From Hansfordia pulvinata (lineage: Eukaryota > Ascomycota > Sordariomycetes > Xylariales), in contig BJKQ01000026.1 in the NCBI GenBank assembly GCA_006538405.1, positions 62,001-126,000 of the forward strand: a DNA stretch of 64,000 nucleotides, given 5' to 3'. Under the pieces are notes generated by a model. It made no database searches. It worked only from the letters and a program-made list of their open reading frames with translations, and was not told the origin of the DNA. Within the stretch, counting starts at the first letter, position 1, and every line of letters starts with the position of its first letter. A program made the translations under genes and the position numbers. Below are positions 1 through 10,899 of this stretch, in pieces.

Positions 1-1670
1 TTTATTAACTTATTTAAATCGTTTAAACGCTTTATAATTACGTGTAATATATCTTAATTTATTATAATTATAATATTTAAATATTTTCTTATACTTATTA
101 TTAAGAGCGCGGTTAATATTTATAAGTCTTAAATATTACTTATAAAAGGTAAAGTAAAGCTTTATTCCTTTTTATTATTATTACCTTATATTTTATAATA
201 TATATTAATTATTTCCTTTTTTCTTATAATATCGCTTATAAAGTCAGGAATTAATATAAATAACGGCCTTAATATACTTTATAAAGCTATTTAATAAGTC
301 TTATTTAATTAACTTATTTTTACCTTCCTTTTTTAATCTTTAATAAAACGCGAGAATTTTACTTTCTTTAATTAAATTAAATTATATAAGGATATATTTA
401 AAGTTTATAATATAAAGGGACGTTAAGGTCTTTTATTAAAGGTTAATAAGTTCTTTCTCGGTTTATTATTTCTTATTTAAGTCTTAAAATAAGCCTTTAA
501 ATTATTATTTAAATTTAATATAAAATATAAAGATCCTTTTAATCTTAATTAATTATTACTTTTAAAGTTTATTAATTACCTTAATAAGGTATAATTTAAA
601 TTAAGTTAAAGCCTTTTTATAAAGAAACGATCCGGTATAAATAACTTAATCCTTTTCGTTATTAAAGTGTTTATATAATTAATAAAACGCTTTTATTTAA
701 GTTAAAAACCTTTAAAGTTACTTAAAAGTGTTATTAAAGGTTTTAAAAGGGTTAATCTTAAGGTTAATATTAATTAAAAGAGCTTAAATAATGCCTTTAA
801 CACTTTATATAGCCTTAACGAGTTAAGCTTATTAAAGTTTATTAATTATATTAATATAATTAATATAAGCTTATTATAATTATTTATTAATATTCTTATA
901 AGCTTAATATAAGGCTTATAATTATTTTTATAAAGTATAAAGCTTATTAAATAATTACTTATACTCGCTTTTAATAAAATTATACTCCTTTTTATTATTA
1001 TTAACCCCTTTTATCTTTTTAATTAAGTTCCTTAAAGGCGTTTACGTTACCGGTTACTTAAAAGATTTAAGTTAAAACGATATTATATTAATTAAATATT
1101 ACTTAAAAGTATTAATAAATAATTATTAAATACTTAAATAAAAGTAATTAAAATATAACGATTTAAATTCTTTTTAAAAAAAATATAAAATTAATTTAAG
1201 GTTTTATATTTTAAAAGAACACTTAAAAGGTCGTTTATTAATAAATATTAAGTAATTAATTAATAATAAGTAATTAAAGTATTAAATAAGTGATAAATTA
1301 TTATTAAAAGGTTACTTTTATTTAAGAATAACTTAAATACTTAAATTAATTATTAAGGTAATAAATAATTAAATATATAAGAAAACCTTCCTTTTTTATA
1401 TATTTTTTATTCCCTTTATAATACCGTAACGGCTTACGATATTCTTATACCGGATTATTATAATCCTTTAATGGCTTATTATAATCTTAAATGGCTTATT
1501 ATAATTTTTTTATTTTAATAAGTGATTATATTATATTACCTTATACCGGTGATCCATATTTCTTATATATATAATTAAGTTAATATAGCTTTATACGATT
1601 ATTAATTTATAAGTCTTTTACTTATATTAATATAGCCCGTCTTACCGGCTTAATAATCGGGTTCGTAATA
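1..1670 (-). mobile_element. Gypsy-type LTR retrotransposon, RIP-degraded, 5' end only
   Basis: This is the 5' end of a minus-strand LTR element that runs off the left edge of the window. It ends with a 517-bp LTR at 1154-1670. The DNA inside it (1-1153) aligns base for base with 22200-23354, the 5' internal part of the complete copy at 15996-23871, so it should be leader and gag-region sequence. The two copies differ almost only by C/T and G/A transitions, which is the RIP pattern of filamentous ascomycetes. No open frame survives. Gypsy-type is inferred from the reverse transcriptase motif of the related full copy, since no pol region lies in this fragment. Confidence 0.85.
1154..1670 (-). 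repeat. 517-bp LTR (5' LTR of the left element)
   Basis: On the plus strand it opens tataacg (TGTAACG in the least mutated copy) and closes ggttcgtaata, which gives TGTTACGAACC as the element's 5' end on the minus strand. Its length equals that of the LTRs at 15996-16512 and 23355-23871. No target duplication can be tested because the other end lies outside the window. Confidence 0.9.
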
Positions 1671-1984
1671 TATACGTGGTTTTTAAACTGCTTATAATCA
1701 GTTTATTAAATTACTTATATACTTATAAAGTAAAATTAATAATAAATAAAATTTAAGACTTATAATAAGATATTTATATATTTTTTATACTTTTTTAATA
1801 ATTTAAAGATAATTATTATAAATAATTAAAAAAAGCGCTTTTATAAAGAATATTTTATATACCCTTTTATTAAAAGTGATAATTTTTTTATATAAGAAAA
1901 AATCTTTAAAGTACTTTATAATAATTTTACATGCTTTATATTTATTATATCGATTCAATTACAGATTTTTAAACATAGGACTTT
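1671..1984. other. AT-rich flank, no gene
   Basis: AT-rich DNA between the LTR end and the abrupt change to GC-balanced sequence near 1985. No repeat partner or open frame was recognised. Confidence 0.6.
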
Positions 1985-3709
1985 TTATAAGAAAGGTGGC
2001 TTAAAAGGGGGGTGGCTTGAATTAGGGTCACACACGTTGATACCCACGCCCACTACCAGTGATTGAAGCCGACTTCCTGCCCTTCTTATAACCGCCCCCG
2101 GCCCTCGGTTAATGATTCTTATATGCCCGGGGATCTCCGCGGTATCAGACCTGCGCTTAAGTGGAGAGAGGTAGTTCCCGATGCATGTGAGTAGCATGCA
2201 GCAAGACGAGATGATTTGCTGGTGGGATGCGTCTTGCGGGGTCACTTGCAGTGCAGCACACCACGTCAAGCCCTGCTTTGTTGCTATCATCTAACCGCTT
2301 GCTCCCGTTTAACAGTGACGGCACTTGATCATCCTCTCCTCTTCTCACCGTTTAGTCTTTTTAATGTGTCCTGCATCCAGACTTCGGGGAGGTGATTGAC
2401 TGACTGCTTAAACCAAACCTGTGGCTGTGATATCTGAATGGCCTGTATCCTTCACTACACTTTCCGTCGCCTTCCGAGAAGGCTGCACAACTACCGAGAC
2501 CTAAAAAGCTACGAGCTTGGTGCGGCGCGGGATAGGAGGTCTCCCCCTGCCTCCTCTTGAACACGGCGGCGGTCAGCTAAGCAATGTAGCAGCTCCTCTA
2601 CGTCTTCTTTGGAGAAGCGCACAGGAACCGAGCGCCCTTGAAGAGCTTAAGGGCGCCAAAGAGACTCTGCAAAAGCAGATCGACGAGATTGACACGTCTT
2701 ATTTAATACTCCGGCACCCCGGCGAGTGCAGCGGTGAACTTCGATTCCACCCCGAAACCCTGCTTCTTTCGGGCTCTACCGAAGCAGGATCGCGAGACAA
2801 GACTATATCAGGAGAGGGCTAGAATAAGCCGGGACGTGACATATCCTAACGTGCGTTGACAGGCGTTGCCCACTTGAATTTTCCTCAAGCTGCCGCCGTT
2901 GTAGCTAGGACAATGTACTCGTTCCAACTTCTGCACCACGAGCACGATTATCCTACGCGGTGCCGTGATGGGTGCTGGTCGTATTAGCGGTGACAAAGGT
3001 GAGTTCTGTGCCTGGCGCCAGCAAACCATCGCGTGTACCAATCTACAAGATGCATTGTGCTGACTACTCGTAGCACCGCCATAAAGAGATGCTGGTGATG
3101 GTGGTCGCCCAGAGAGTCACACCACACACCCGACACGCAGTCACGCTTCTCTAGTGACAACACGTCGGGGTACTGCCCACATTGACTCACCATGGCCCCT
3201 GCATTTGCAGCTATTGCATAGACACGCACGTTGTCTTTTTTACGAGTACCTGCCTCGCCTTCCGTTGGCAGCTGCAATACAGGGGTCCCCTGGTGTTTCT
3301 GGTCACTATTGCAGGCGGGCCTCCCCCACAACATGATGGGATCATTGCAAAAGGGTGCTTAAGAACAAGGTCTGTCGAATTGATAATGGGCATACTGTGC
3401 ACGAGTACTGCGGGAGATCGCTTACAGTCTCGGGTGTTCCGTTCCAGTAAATTCCATTTGGCCTCACCCATTCTTCTCGATGTCTCTATATCGACTTCAT
3501 TAGCCCCTCGCTCCCCTGTACGACTAACTTTTACTGAGGTCTCACTTTACTGCTAGCCGTAACACGATCAGGCCCGGGCACCATCGTGGGCCCATTCAGA
3601 TCATGACTGTCTCTCGTAGGGCCATCAGTAGCGCCCCCATTGCCTTGTGTGGTTGATGTGACTGGCGGCGTGAAAGCACACATGCTTAAAGATGGGTCCG
3701 CCGGTACGA

Positions 3710-3740
3710 ACTCGCTCGTGGGTTGCCGTGTGCTTTCCCG
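3710..3740 (+). repeat. Direct repeat, copy 1 (partner at 4361-4390)
   Basis: Thirty-one bases starting actcgctcgtgg and ending gtgctttcccg recur at 4361-4390 with a single base missing. The flanks are only weakly alike, so this is either a small duplication or the conserved core of an older, larger one. Confidence 0.75.
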
Positions 3741-4360
3741 GCGAACTTAGCGGTAAGAGGGATGGAGGGGTGATGTTTGTAAGTGCCGGCCGGATCTGTG
3801 AGATCGTCGGCGAGGCTGTGGTGTCCCAGGACACGTCACGCCTTGTAGACGCGCGAGAGGGCGGCCGGGCGTGGAGGTTCTGCGCCTCCGATGAGGCTAT
3901 CGGCTTTTGATCATTTGTATGGTGAGGTAAGGGGGCAGGCTTGGGTCTGCGGGCGAGCGCTCCCTTAATGGAGAGGGGCTCCTTGCTGTCAGAGTCACGG
4001 AGAGGGGGGGGAGGGGGTGATCGTAAGGTGACGGCAGGGGCTTGGACGGTCATTACCCTTCGCTCGACGGCCCCGGTGCCCGTCGGTTACTACAACCTGC
4101 CCAGGGGCAATTACCTCTGCCGTCGTCTGAGAACGGCTTGCCAGACGTGAGGGGGAAGGAACCCAGGACTAGGAGACGGACAAGACTGGCAGATGAGTTT
4201 GAGACTATAAGGGTGGCTGCTCCGGCTGAGGCGAGACCGATTACTCTTGCTGGATGTGGCTGGCTTCTTTCTCGTCTGTGGCTTCGTGGGTAGGTGTCAC
4301 GCGTCCGGAGGCAGGCGCAGAAGTGGGTTGTTCTATGTATTGTTCTTGCCACGCCAAAGC

Positions 4361-4390
4361 ACTCGCTCGTGGTTGCCGTGTGCTTTCCCG
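4361..4390 (+). repeat. Direct repeat, copy 2 (partner at 3710-3740)
   Basis: Near-identical copy of the 31-bp segment at 3710-3740, shorter by one G. Confidence 0.75.
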
Positions 4391-4690
4391 CGCGTGAGCC
4401 GACCTCAATCTCAATGCGCACGCAGTCGGCCATCGATATTTGCTCCTTTGGAAGGGTGCCCTGGGTACCTATGCTGAGGTATGTCGAGTGTGAAGCTGTC
4501 GGTCCGAAAGAACCAAAGGAATGGCAGCACCCCGCTCTTGTCTCATCACGATGCAGACCACCTTGCGGTGTATGCTAAGGTAAGGAGTGTTGCGATCCTT
4601 GAAGTCAAAGTCGTGGGAGTCTGTTTGGCGTCCTTGGGTTGTTGCTTGAGTTCGTCGCAGAGCTGCACCACTTAGCTGAACACAGTTCGT

Positions 4691-4725
<35 letters not shown>
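4691..4725 (+). repeat. (CAG)n microsatellite
   Basis: About eleven perfect CAG units. Minus-strand frames read it as poly-Ala or poly-Leu, but those frames are short and have no other sign of coding. Confidence 0.95.
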
Positions 4726-4728
<3 letters not shown>

Positions 4729-4840
4729 CGAGCTTCCGCCCAAGCCTTGAGCTGATCAAGTCTGATCACGCGATGGCTGCGGTTCTCGCTGTCTACAACC
4801 ACTTGTGAGGGCCACATGAGGCTGGGAAACCGCCCATATT

Positions 4841-4921
4841 TTAGGACCATATGTCCTAAACTTGCCTACACTTTAGGATCATATGCCCTTAATTTCTACA
4901 CTTTAGGACAATATGTCCTAA
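4841..4921 (+). repeat. Palindromic 30-bp repeat array A (3 units)
   Basis: Three units start at 4841, 4873 and 4903. Each carries an inverted pair TTAGGA...TCCTAA around a CATATG-like centre; the first is ttaggaccatatgtcctaa. The linker is similar each time (ctacactt before the core). Related arrays lie at 29782, 31925, 33577 and 47481. The array sits about 220 bp beyond the stop codon of the transcription factor gene. Function unknown. Confidence 0.85.
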
Positions 4922-5142
4922 CCGCCCACGCTTGCTTTGGGACCACGTATCCGGTCTGTACAGGCATTCAACTAGCCTGTACACCTCACGGCATAGCCAG
5001 ACCAATGGCTAAGCACAGAGACATCGTCAGGGAATCGGATTAGCCTCGAGATTCTACATTACCACTCCCAAGGCCCCCTTGCCCGCCATCATCCTCTTGG
5101 GTAGTCTCCTGTGGACTTCCGTGTTTGTAAGGGGTCGACCAA

Positions 5143-7027
5143 TCACCCGGTGGTCTCTGCTGTCATGCCCGAGTCGGAATCAGTTTCGGAGCCGGAAGAT
5201 TTTGGCGAAGAGCTGACGCTCAGCGTTGTCCACGTCTTCGTCGTTAGACAATACTGTCTGACTATCACCTGAAGCCAGTCCTGTTCAAGCCAGCGCTTGA
5301 AGACGGCAATTGCCTTATCTGTCGCGAGCTCCGGCAAAAGCACCTGAACATTATGAAATCTCGACGAAGCCGGCGGTGTGTGCACAGCTCTTGTCGAGTC
5401 AACCAAGATTTGATTGCCAGGAAGCGACTCATTGTTCTGTTTAAAGTCGGTGTCAGGGCACATCTCCTCAAGTCTCACCACCTCTTTCGCCACGGCCGCC
5501 GTGACGGCCGACTCCCACATGCCCTTCGCAGTGGAGTTCATCTCCAGAAGGCGAATGGCGTGCATGCGCAAGTGTGTTACGCGGCACTTCATGGCAACGT
5601 AGTAGCAGATGGGCGAGCTGGCCACATCAGCAATATAAGGAAACACGGACGAGCTGGTTGATTTGGCTCGCTTGACGAGATTTGCTGGCAGGCAAGCATG
5701 CTGCAATTCAGTCAGGCTGACGATGATGTCTTGGAAATAAGGGATGCAATCATCGTAAGCCGTCTCGTCGTCCCGCCGGTCGCACACATCGGCCTCGATA
5801 TTGATAACGCTGGAATATTGAATCAGCAGGCGATACTCGATGGCATCGGTACCACCTCTGGCGCGAACCCGATTGCGCTCGTCAAAATCGTTCAACATTG
5901 CCAGCCAAGACTTGAGCAGCATCCGGACGCTGTGCAGGCGGCCAGCCATGGCACAATCGGACGAGCCGGGGTGCTTTGCCTTGAATGCTTCCCGAAGATG
6001 CATTGTCTCCGCCGCGAGGTACTCCAGTGGTCTGCGTGCCTGTTCCAGGGATTCAAAGCGTTCTGGAATGTGGTCGATTTCAACGACGCGCTGGGGAACT
6101 CGCCCCTGACTGAAGAGAACCGCATTCATGTTGATCCAAAACATGGACTCGGCAAGCCAATCGTCAACATCAGGGGCACTGAGCAAGCGGGAGCTTCGGT
6201 CTGCTAACGGCGTCATGGACTCGAGGATGCGCATTCCGTTTTTGAGGTGCTCGTTGCCGCTGCGGAGACGGCCGCGAAGAAATTCGAGGTTGATGAAAAG
6301 AATGCAGACTATTAATGCAACGCGAAGCGAGGCCTTATCGCCATTGGCAAAATGGGGCGAAAGGCGACCGATGGCGTTGCTGTAATTGACAAGGACGAGA
6401 CGGTCGGGCATCTGCCCCTCGGTGGGCGACAGGACCTTGATCCTATGAGCCGAAGCCAGGGCCAAAGTGGCGTGATAGACGGCAGGCTCGTTGGCGACAG
6501 CGGGAACGATCGTTTTGGCCCAGAGGTCCGAGTCGAAAGCGCCAGGCATCTCGACAGCAGTCCGCTGTATGAACCAATGGAGAAGCTCGTGGTCCGAGGG
6601 CTGTGCATCCGTAGGATGTGCGACACGAGTACGAAATAGTCCTGGACCGCGAGCTGGCGTACTCGCCATATGAGGGGGAGTGAAGACGACATTTCTTTCG
6701 AGCGCAGTATTCGGGACTGCACGATCGCCAATATCGACGCAGATGCAGTCGAGTGGCCCTGCAGGTTTACGGTTCCGAATCCCGTGGCCATCGCATCGGC
6801 GACCAGTAGAGATGCATCGTGAGCAGGAGGGGCGCAGTTCATCACCCTCTATCGTCCGAACTCTAGAATCAGTCACCATCACGTCAGCTTCAGATGATCG
6901 GACATGTCATGATAGGGTCTAAGGCGATAGCGGCAGCTCGATTGTATTCGACGTACTTGCATGTTCCGCACCCCGATCTAGCTTTCGATCCCTGCCGCCC
7001 AGTCTTAAGGCAGGGACCATCAGACAT
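5143..7027 (-). CDS. Zn2Cys6 fungal transcription factor, two exons, third zinc ligand replaced
   Basis: Predicted sequence-specific nuclear regulator of about 596 residues. I join exon 1 (7027 down to 6957) to exon 2 (6862 down to 5143, stop TGA) across a 94-base GT-AG intron. The upstream ATG adds the first half of the zinc cluster that the single open frame lacks: C20-x2-C23-x6-G30-x6-C37-x2-C40-x6-C47. Spacing fits the Gal4-type binuclear cluster exactly, but the third ligand is Gly (GGT), and the usual Arg at 27 is Thr. A stretch near residues 116-164 (ELLHWFIQRT... then EPAVYHATLALASAHR) resembles the middle homology region of the Fungal_trans_2 class, by motif judgement. The C-terminus is Ser/Thr-rich and acidic. 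Length is normal, there are no internal stops and no RIP-like decay. It lies alone in a GC-balanced island between RIP-mutated repeats, with no partner gene to suggest a pathway. Target genes unknown. Confidence 0.85.
6863..6956 (-). other. Intron of the transcription factor gene
   Basis: Read on the minus strand it starts GTACGT and ends CTGATTCTAG, with a CTGAC branch-like word about 30 bases before the acceptor. Removing it joins phase-2 codons into Lys24 and restores exact zinc-cluster spacing. The next AG downstream would lead straight to a stop, so this acceptor is preferred. Confidence 0.8.
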
Positions 7028-7891
7028 CGTCGAATGTCGCTCTCATTATCTGACCCAAAGAAAAGATGTTCAAGTTAGAAAATAGTGGGTGCGTAAGCGG
7101 AGGTGGAAAAGAGTGTGCTGGACAGTCGGGTTGGAGCGTCTTTAAATGAGCATGATCCCATGGGCTAGGCCCGGGCCTAGGCTTGCGTTAGCGTTGTCAG
7201 AGACGTGCCCGCGACTCATGTAGCGATAGACAGCGTACGCGTAGACTTGTCGGGTCATTTACGACCCGGCTGGGTCCTCCTGAGCATGCTCGGTAGTTCA
7301 CTAGCTTAGGATTCCCAGGATTCGATTGGCCTTGATTAGCTTCTTAGGCGGGATCAGGTGTCAGCCAAGCATCCGAGCATGTTCCAAAGCTGTGGAAATA
7401 CTACTAGTATCTTAGTTTGCATGCTTTAGGCCGGCCAACACGGGCCGTGCACACCATGCTGAAGCTGAAGTGGAGATGTACTCGAACGGTCTCTGCGCAT
7501 GTGAGTCAAGGCCGCGATGTTTCATCTCGCCACGCAGGCTTTGCGAAATAATAGGGCTGACACGAGCCCATGCAGCCGGCTCTCATTCGATCCTAAACGT
7601 GGCGTTGATCAGCGCTCGAGGTAGATCAGCGCGAGTTATAGCAAGTCTATAAGGCTTACAGCACTGTATATGTGTCTTATATACTAGAACAGTCCCTTAT
7701 ATATAGTTTATAAGACTTATTAAGATAATTAAAAGAAAAGTATTCTTTTTATTTAAGCCGCATAAGAGGGTATATCTTTAAAAGTGAGTCGTGGATATAA
7801 GATTATAAATTAACGGTTATAATTATTATCGTTATTTATAAGCTATTATTATAGTTATGTAACGATTAATTTTCTTAAAAAAGAAAAATCT
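7028..7891. other. Upstream region of the regulator and transition to AT-rich DNA
   Basis: GC-balanced up to about 7650, then abruptly AT-rich. The promoter of the minus-strand transcription factor gene should lie just right of 7028. No TATA box or operator could be singled out, and no second gene was found. Confidence 0.5.
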
Positions 7892-8784
7892 TATAACGAT
7901 TTGAATTTTACCGGAATAAATACAATAATTATTCGTGTTAAGTTTATTTAAACTTAGCTTTTAAAAGGATAATACCGGCTTACTTATATAAACGTAAGTA
8001 TATTAAATTGAATAAACTAATTATAATATTAATATATTATTTAAACGATAAAAATAATATTATATTATTTGATAATACTTTATTAAATAATGTTAAGTAT
8101 AAGTGCTTATTTAATATTAATTAAATTGTTTTACTTAATACTTATAATATAAAAATTACAATATATTTATTATATATATATAATACGTTAAGTTATAAAA
8201 AACTTTACTTTATTTAATTTTTTAAAAAGTATTAAGCCTTTTTTATATGATATATATAATATGGCTTACTTATAATATATATAAAAAAGATAAAAACGGA
8301 AAAAAAGAAAAAATAAAGCTTTTAACTTATAGGTTTTAATTGAATTTAACTTATATAATTAAGTATAAAAAAGAATAAAAGGGGCTTAACTAAAAGCTTT
8401 AATTTTCTTTAAGCTTTTAAGCTAAATGAAAAGATTTAACTTAATAAACGAGTTTTAAACTTAATTAAGTATAAGGTGTTAAGTTTATATTTATATGTAA
8501 TATAAGGTAAGACTAAGTTTAATCAATTAAGCATATATATTTTCAACTTTCAAACATAAGGCTTTTAAAAGAGGGGAGACTTGATTTTTTATTTAAAGAT
8601 TAAGGAAAAAAAAGGTTTATTTATATAAACGCGTACAGTGTTAAAGTATATAGTACTATTTATACACTGTGCTTACTTAATATAATGATTCATTTAATAT
8701 CGCGTAGTATAATTATTAATCTATAAGTCTTTAACTTATAATACTATAACTTAACTTATTAACTTAATAATTAAGTTCGGGATA
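7892..8784 (-). repeat. Candidate solo LTR of a third, longer subfamily
   Basis: It begins tataacgattt and continues with several words shared with the 535-bp LTR at 9339, such as attcgtgttaagttta. It ends near agttcgggata, matching the shared LTR tail. The length is 893 bp, longer than either other LTR family, and no internal element is attached. The five flanking bases (aatct and aatgc) do not match, so the boundaries or the solo status are uncertain. Confidence 0.45.
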
Positions 8785-9333
8785 AATGCTCGGAACTGTT
8801 TAAAAATTAATATTTATATAAAGAACTTATAAGATTATTAGTTATTTTAAGTATTAAGTTAAGTAAGTTATTATAAGGAAAATCTGCTTTTATTAAAGAA
8901 AACCTTAAACTTTTAAAAGATTTTTATTTTATTATAATAAGCCTTTTAAATTTTAAAATTAAAATATTTAAAATTATAATAAGTATAATAAAAGTAAAAA
9001 CACTTTAAAGATTATAAATATAAAAATATATAACACGAATTCTAAAATAATAAAAAAGATTTTCGAAAGTTTTTTTATTAATTTATAATCATAAAATTAA
9101 AGTAATATAATTATTAATGTATACCGTTATATATATAAAAAGCTTTTAATCTTAAATTAAAATATTATATATTATTTCGATTATTTCTTATTAAATATTA
9201 GCTTAAAAGTTAAAAGAATTCATATAATATAAAATCTTTATAATATTACTTATTACTTATTAGCCTTTTTACTTTTATTTTTAATAAAATATCTTTATAA
9301 ATTAAACACGTATTTTAAAAAAAAATCGAGAAG
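8785..9333. other. AT-rich DNA, no gene
   Basis: RIP-like AT-rich sequence between the candidate solo LTR and the nested elements. No coding or repeat assignment was made. Confidence 0.5.
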
Positions 9334-9338
9334 CTTAT
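9334..9338 (+). repeat. Target site duplication CTTAT, left copy
   Basis: Five bases next to the left LTR of the outer element. They are identical to 24782-24786 at its other end, 15.4 kb away. Confidence 0.85.
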
Positions 9339-9873
9339 TATAACGATTTAAATTTTATTAAAGTAAAATATAATAATAGTTCGTGTTAAGTTTATACCGT
9401 AAAGGCTCTTAAAAGGTGAATAACGGTCTATTCGCACGGAAGCGAATATATAAAGTTAATATATAATAATATCCTTATATATCATTATAATATTAACGTA
9501 TTATTAAAAGTAAAACTTATATTTAAAAAGAACTTAAATACTTAAATTAATTATTAAAGTAATAAATAATTAAATATATAAGAAACCATTTATCCTTATA
9601 TATCCTTTATCCCTTTATTAATACTTAAATATAAGGTTTTAACTTATATTTTTAAATATACTTAATATATCCTTATTATTTATATTCCTTAAATATATTT
9701 AATATATTTATAAGTAATATATTTATATTAAGTTATATAACCACGTCTTATATACTTATAATTCCTTATATATATAATTAACTTAACGTTATTTTATACG
9801 ATTATTAATTTATAAGCTTACCGTTTATATTAATATAACCCGCCTTATTAACTTAATAATTAAGTTTATAATA
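9339..9873 (-). repeat. 535-bp LTR, 3' LTR of the outer element
   Basis: It starts tataacg and ends agtttataata on the plus strand. It is the same length as its partner at 24247-24781 and related at both ends to the 517-bp family, with a distinct middle. Confidence 0.88.
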
Positions 9874-9875
9874 TT

Positions 9876-9890
9876 ATACCCCTTTTTTTA
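9876..9890 (-). other. Polypurine tract of the outer element
   Basis: On the minus strand, seven A residues followed by GGGG lie a few bases before the 3' LTR, where plus-strand DNA synthesis is primed in LTR retrotransposons. The same arrangement recurs beside 16512. Confidence 0.65.
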
Positions 9891-10899
9891 TAATTATTTA
9901 TCCTTAAATAATAATATAAAAAAGTAAGTAAGCCTTAATATGGGCGTGGCCTTTATATTATATTATTTACTTTTTTTTTCTTTATCTTATTAATTATATT
10001 ATATATATAAAAATCTCGTTCCGTTAAATCTCGTAATACTTTTACGTTTAATATTAAATAATAAGACTTCCTTCTTTCTTTATACTTAAAAATTATTTTA
10101 TTATACCTTTTTATTTTCCTTATAAAAAATAAGGAATTTCTTTTTATAAGGTGTCTTTTAACGATTTTAATTAATATATTAAGTATGTTTAATAAGGGAC
10201 GTTTTATTACGATATATAAGGTCTTAATAATATATAATTATAATAAGTCGCTTATTAACACTTTAAGTATAAAATAAAGCTAAAAGCCGTGAAAGAAAAA
10301 CGTTATTAAATTAATATATATATTAAACGCTTATATAAATAAAAGAAATTATAATTAAAGAAAATATTATATAATATCCGGCGTGATATTAATAATATTA
10401 AAGAGTTAAATAAAGTTAAGGCTTAAAAGGTTATTAAAGCGTAATAAGCTTTTTTTAAAGTTTATCCGTGTAATCTTAATATTACCTTTTTAAGTAACTT
10501 TAATTTTATTATAAGTATGCTTTAAGATAACCTTTTATTTTAATTTATCCTTAATCCGGGTGTCTTTAATAAAACTGCTTTAATAATTATAAGTAATTTA
10601 AATAAATTTTAAGTTCTTAAATATTTTTTAATAATAAGTAACCTTTTTATTATATTAAATACTTTACAATAAATCCTTATTAATATAAATTTAATATCTC
10701 TTTAACCTTATATTTATATTAATCGGTATCGGCTTTAAGTTATATTTTAATTAAGGTTTTATTAAGTATTAATTTAAGTAATAAAATATAAAAGATTAAA
10801 TAAATCCTTATAATATTAAGTAATTAAAGTTTATAATTTATATTTAAGATTTTCTTAATAACTTTAAAGGGTCTTAACTTCTTAAAATTAAGTTTATCA

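Larger units (their letters stand above)
1985..4690. other. GC-balanced stretch without a recognisable gene
   Basis: Only short overlapping frames occur here, none with a recognisable domain. One plus-strand frame at 2517-2822 has a short charged, helix-like stretch (ALEELKGAKETLQKQIDEID), which may be a coding relic. The span also holds a 31-bp direct duplication at 3710 and 4361. Nothing else was seen. Confidence 0.5.

Noticed and set aside
4605..4850. Minus-strand frame with poly-Ala, and another with poly-Leu
   Set aside because: Both come from the same (CAG)n tract read in different frames. Neither has other signs of coding.
5353..6639. Several plus-strand frames up to 169 residues opposite the transcription factor
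   Set aside because: They are antisense shadows of exon 2, with no domain of their own.
8636..8681. Short inverted repeat acagtgt...acactgt as a terminator or hairpin site
   Set aside because: A small palindrome in AT-rich DNA inside the candidate LTR, with no gene nearby for it to serve.
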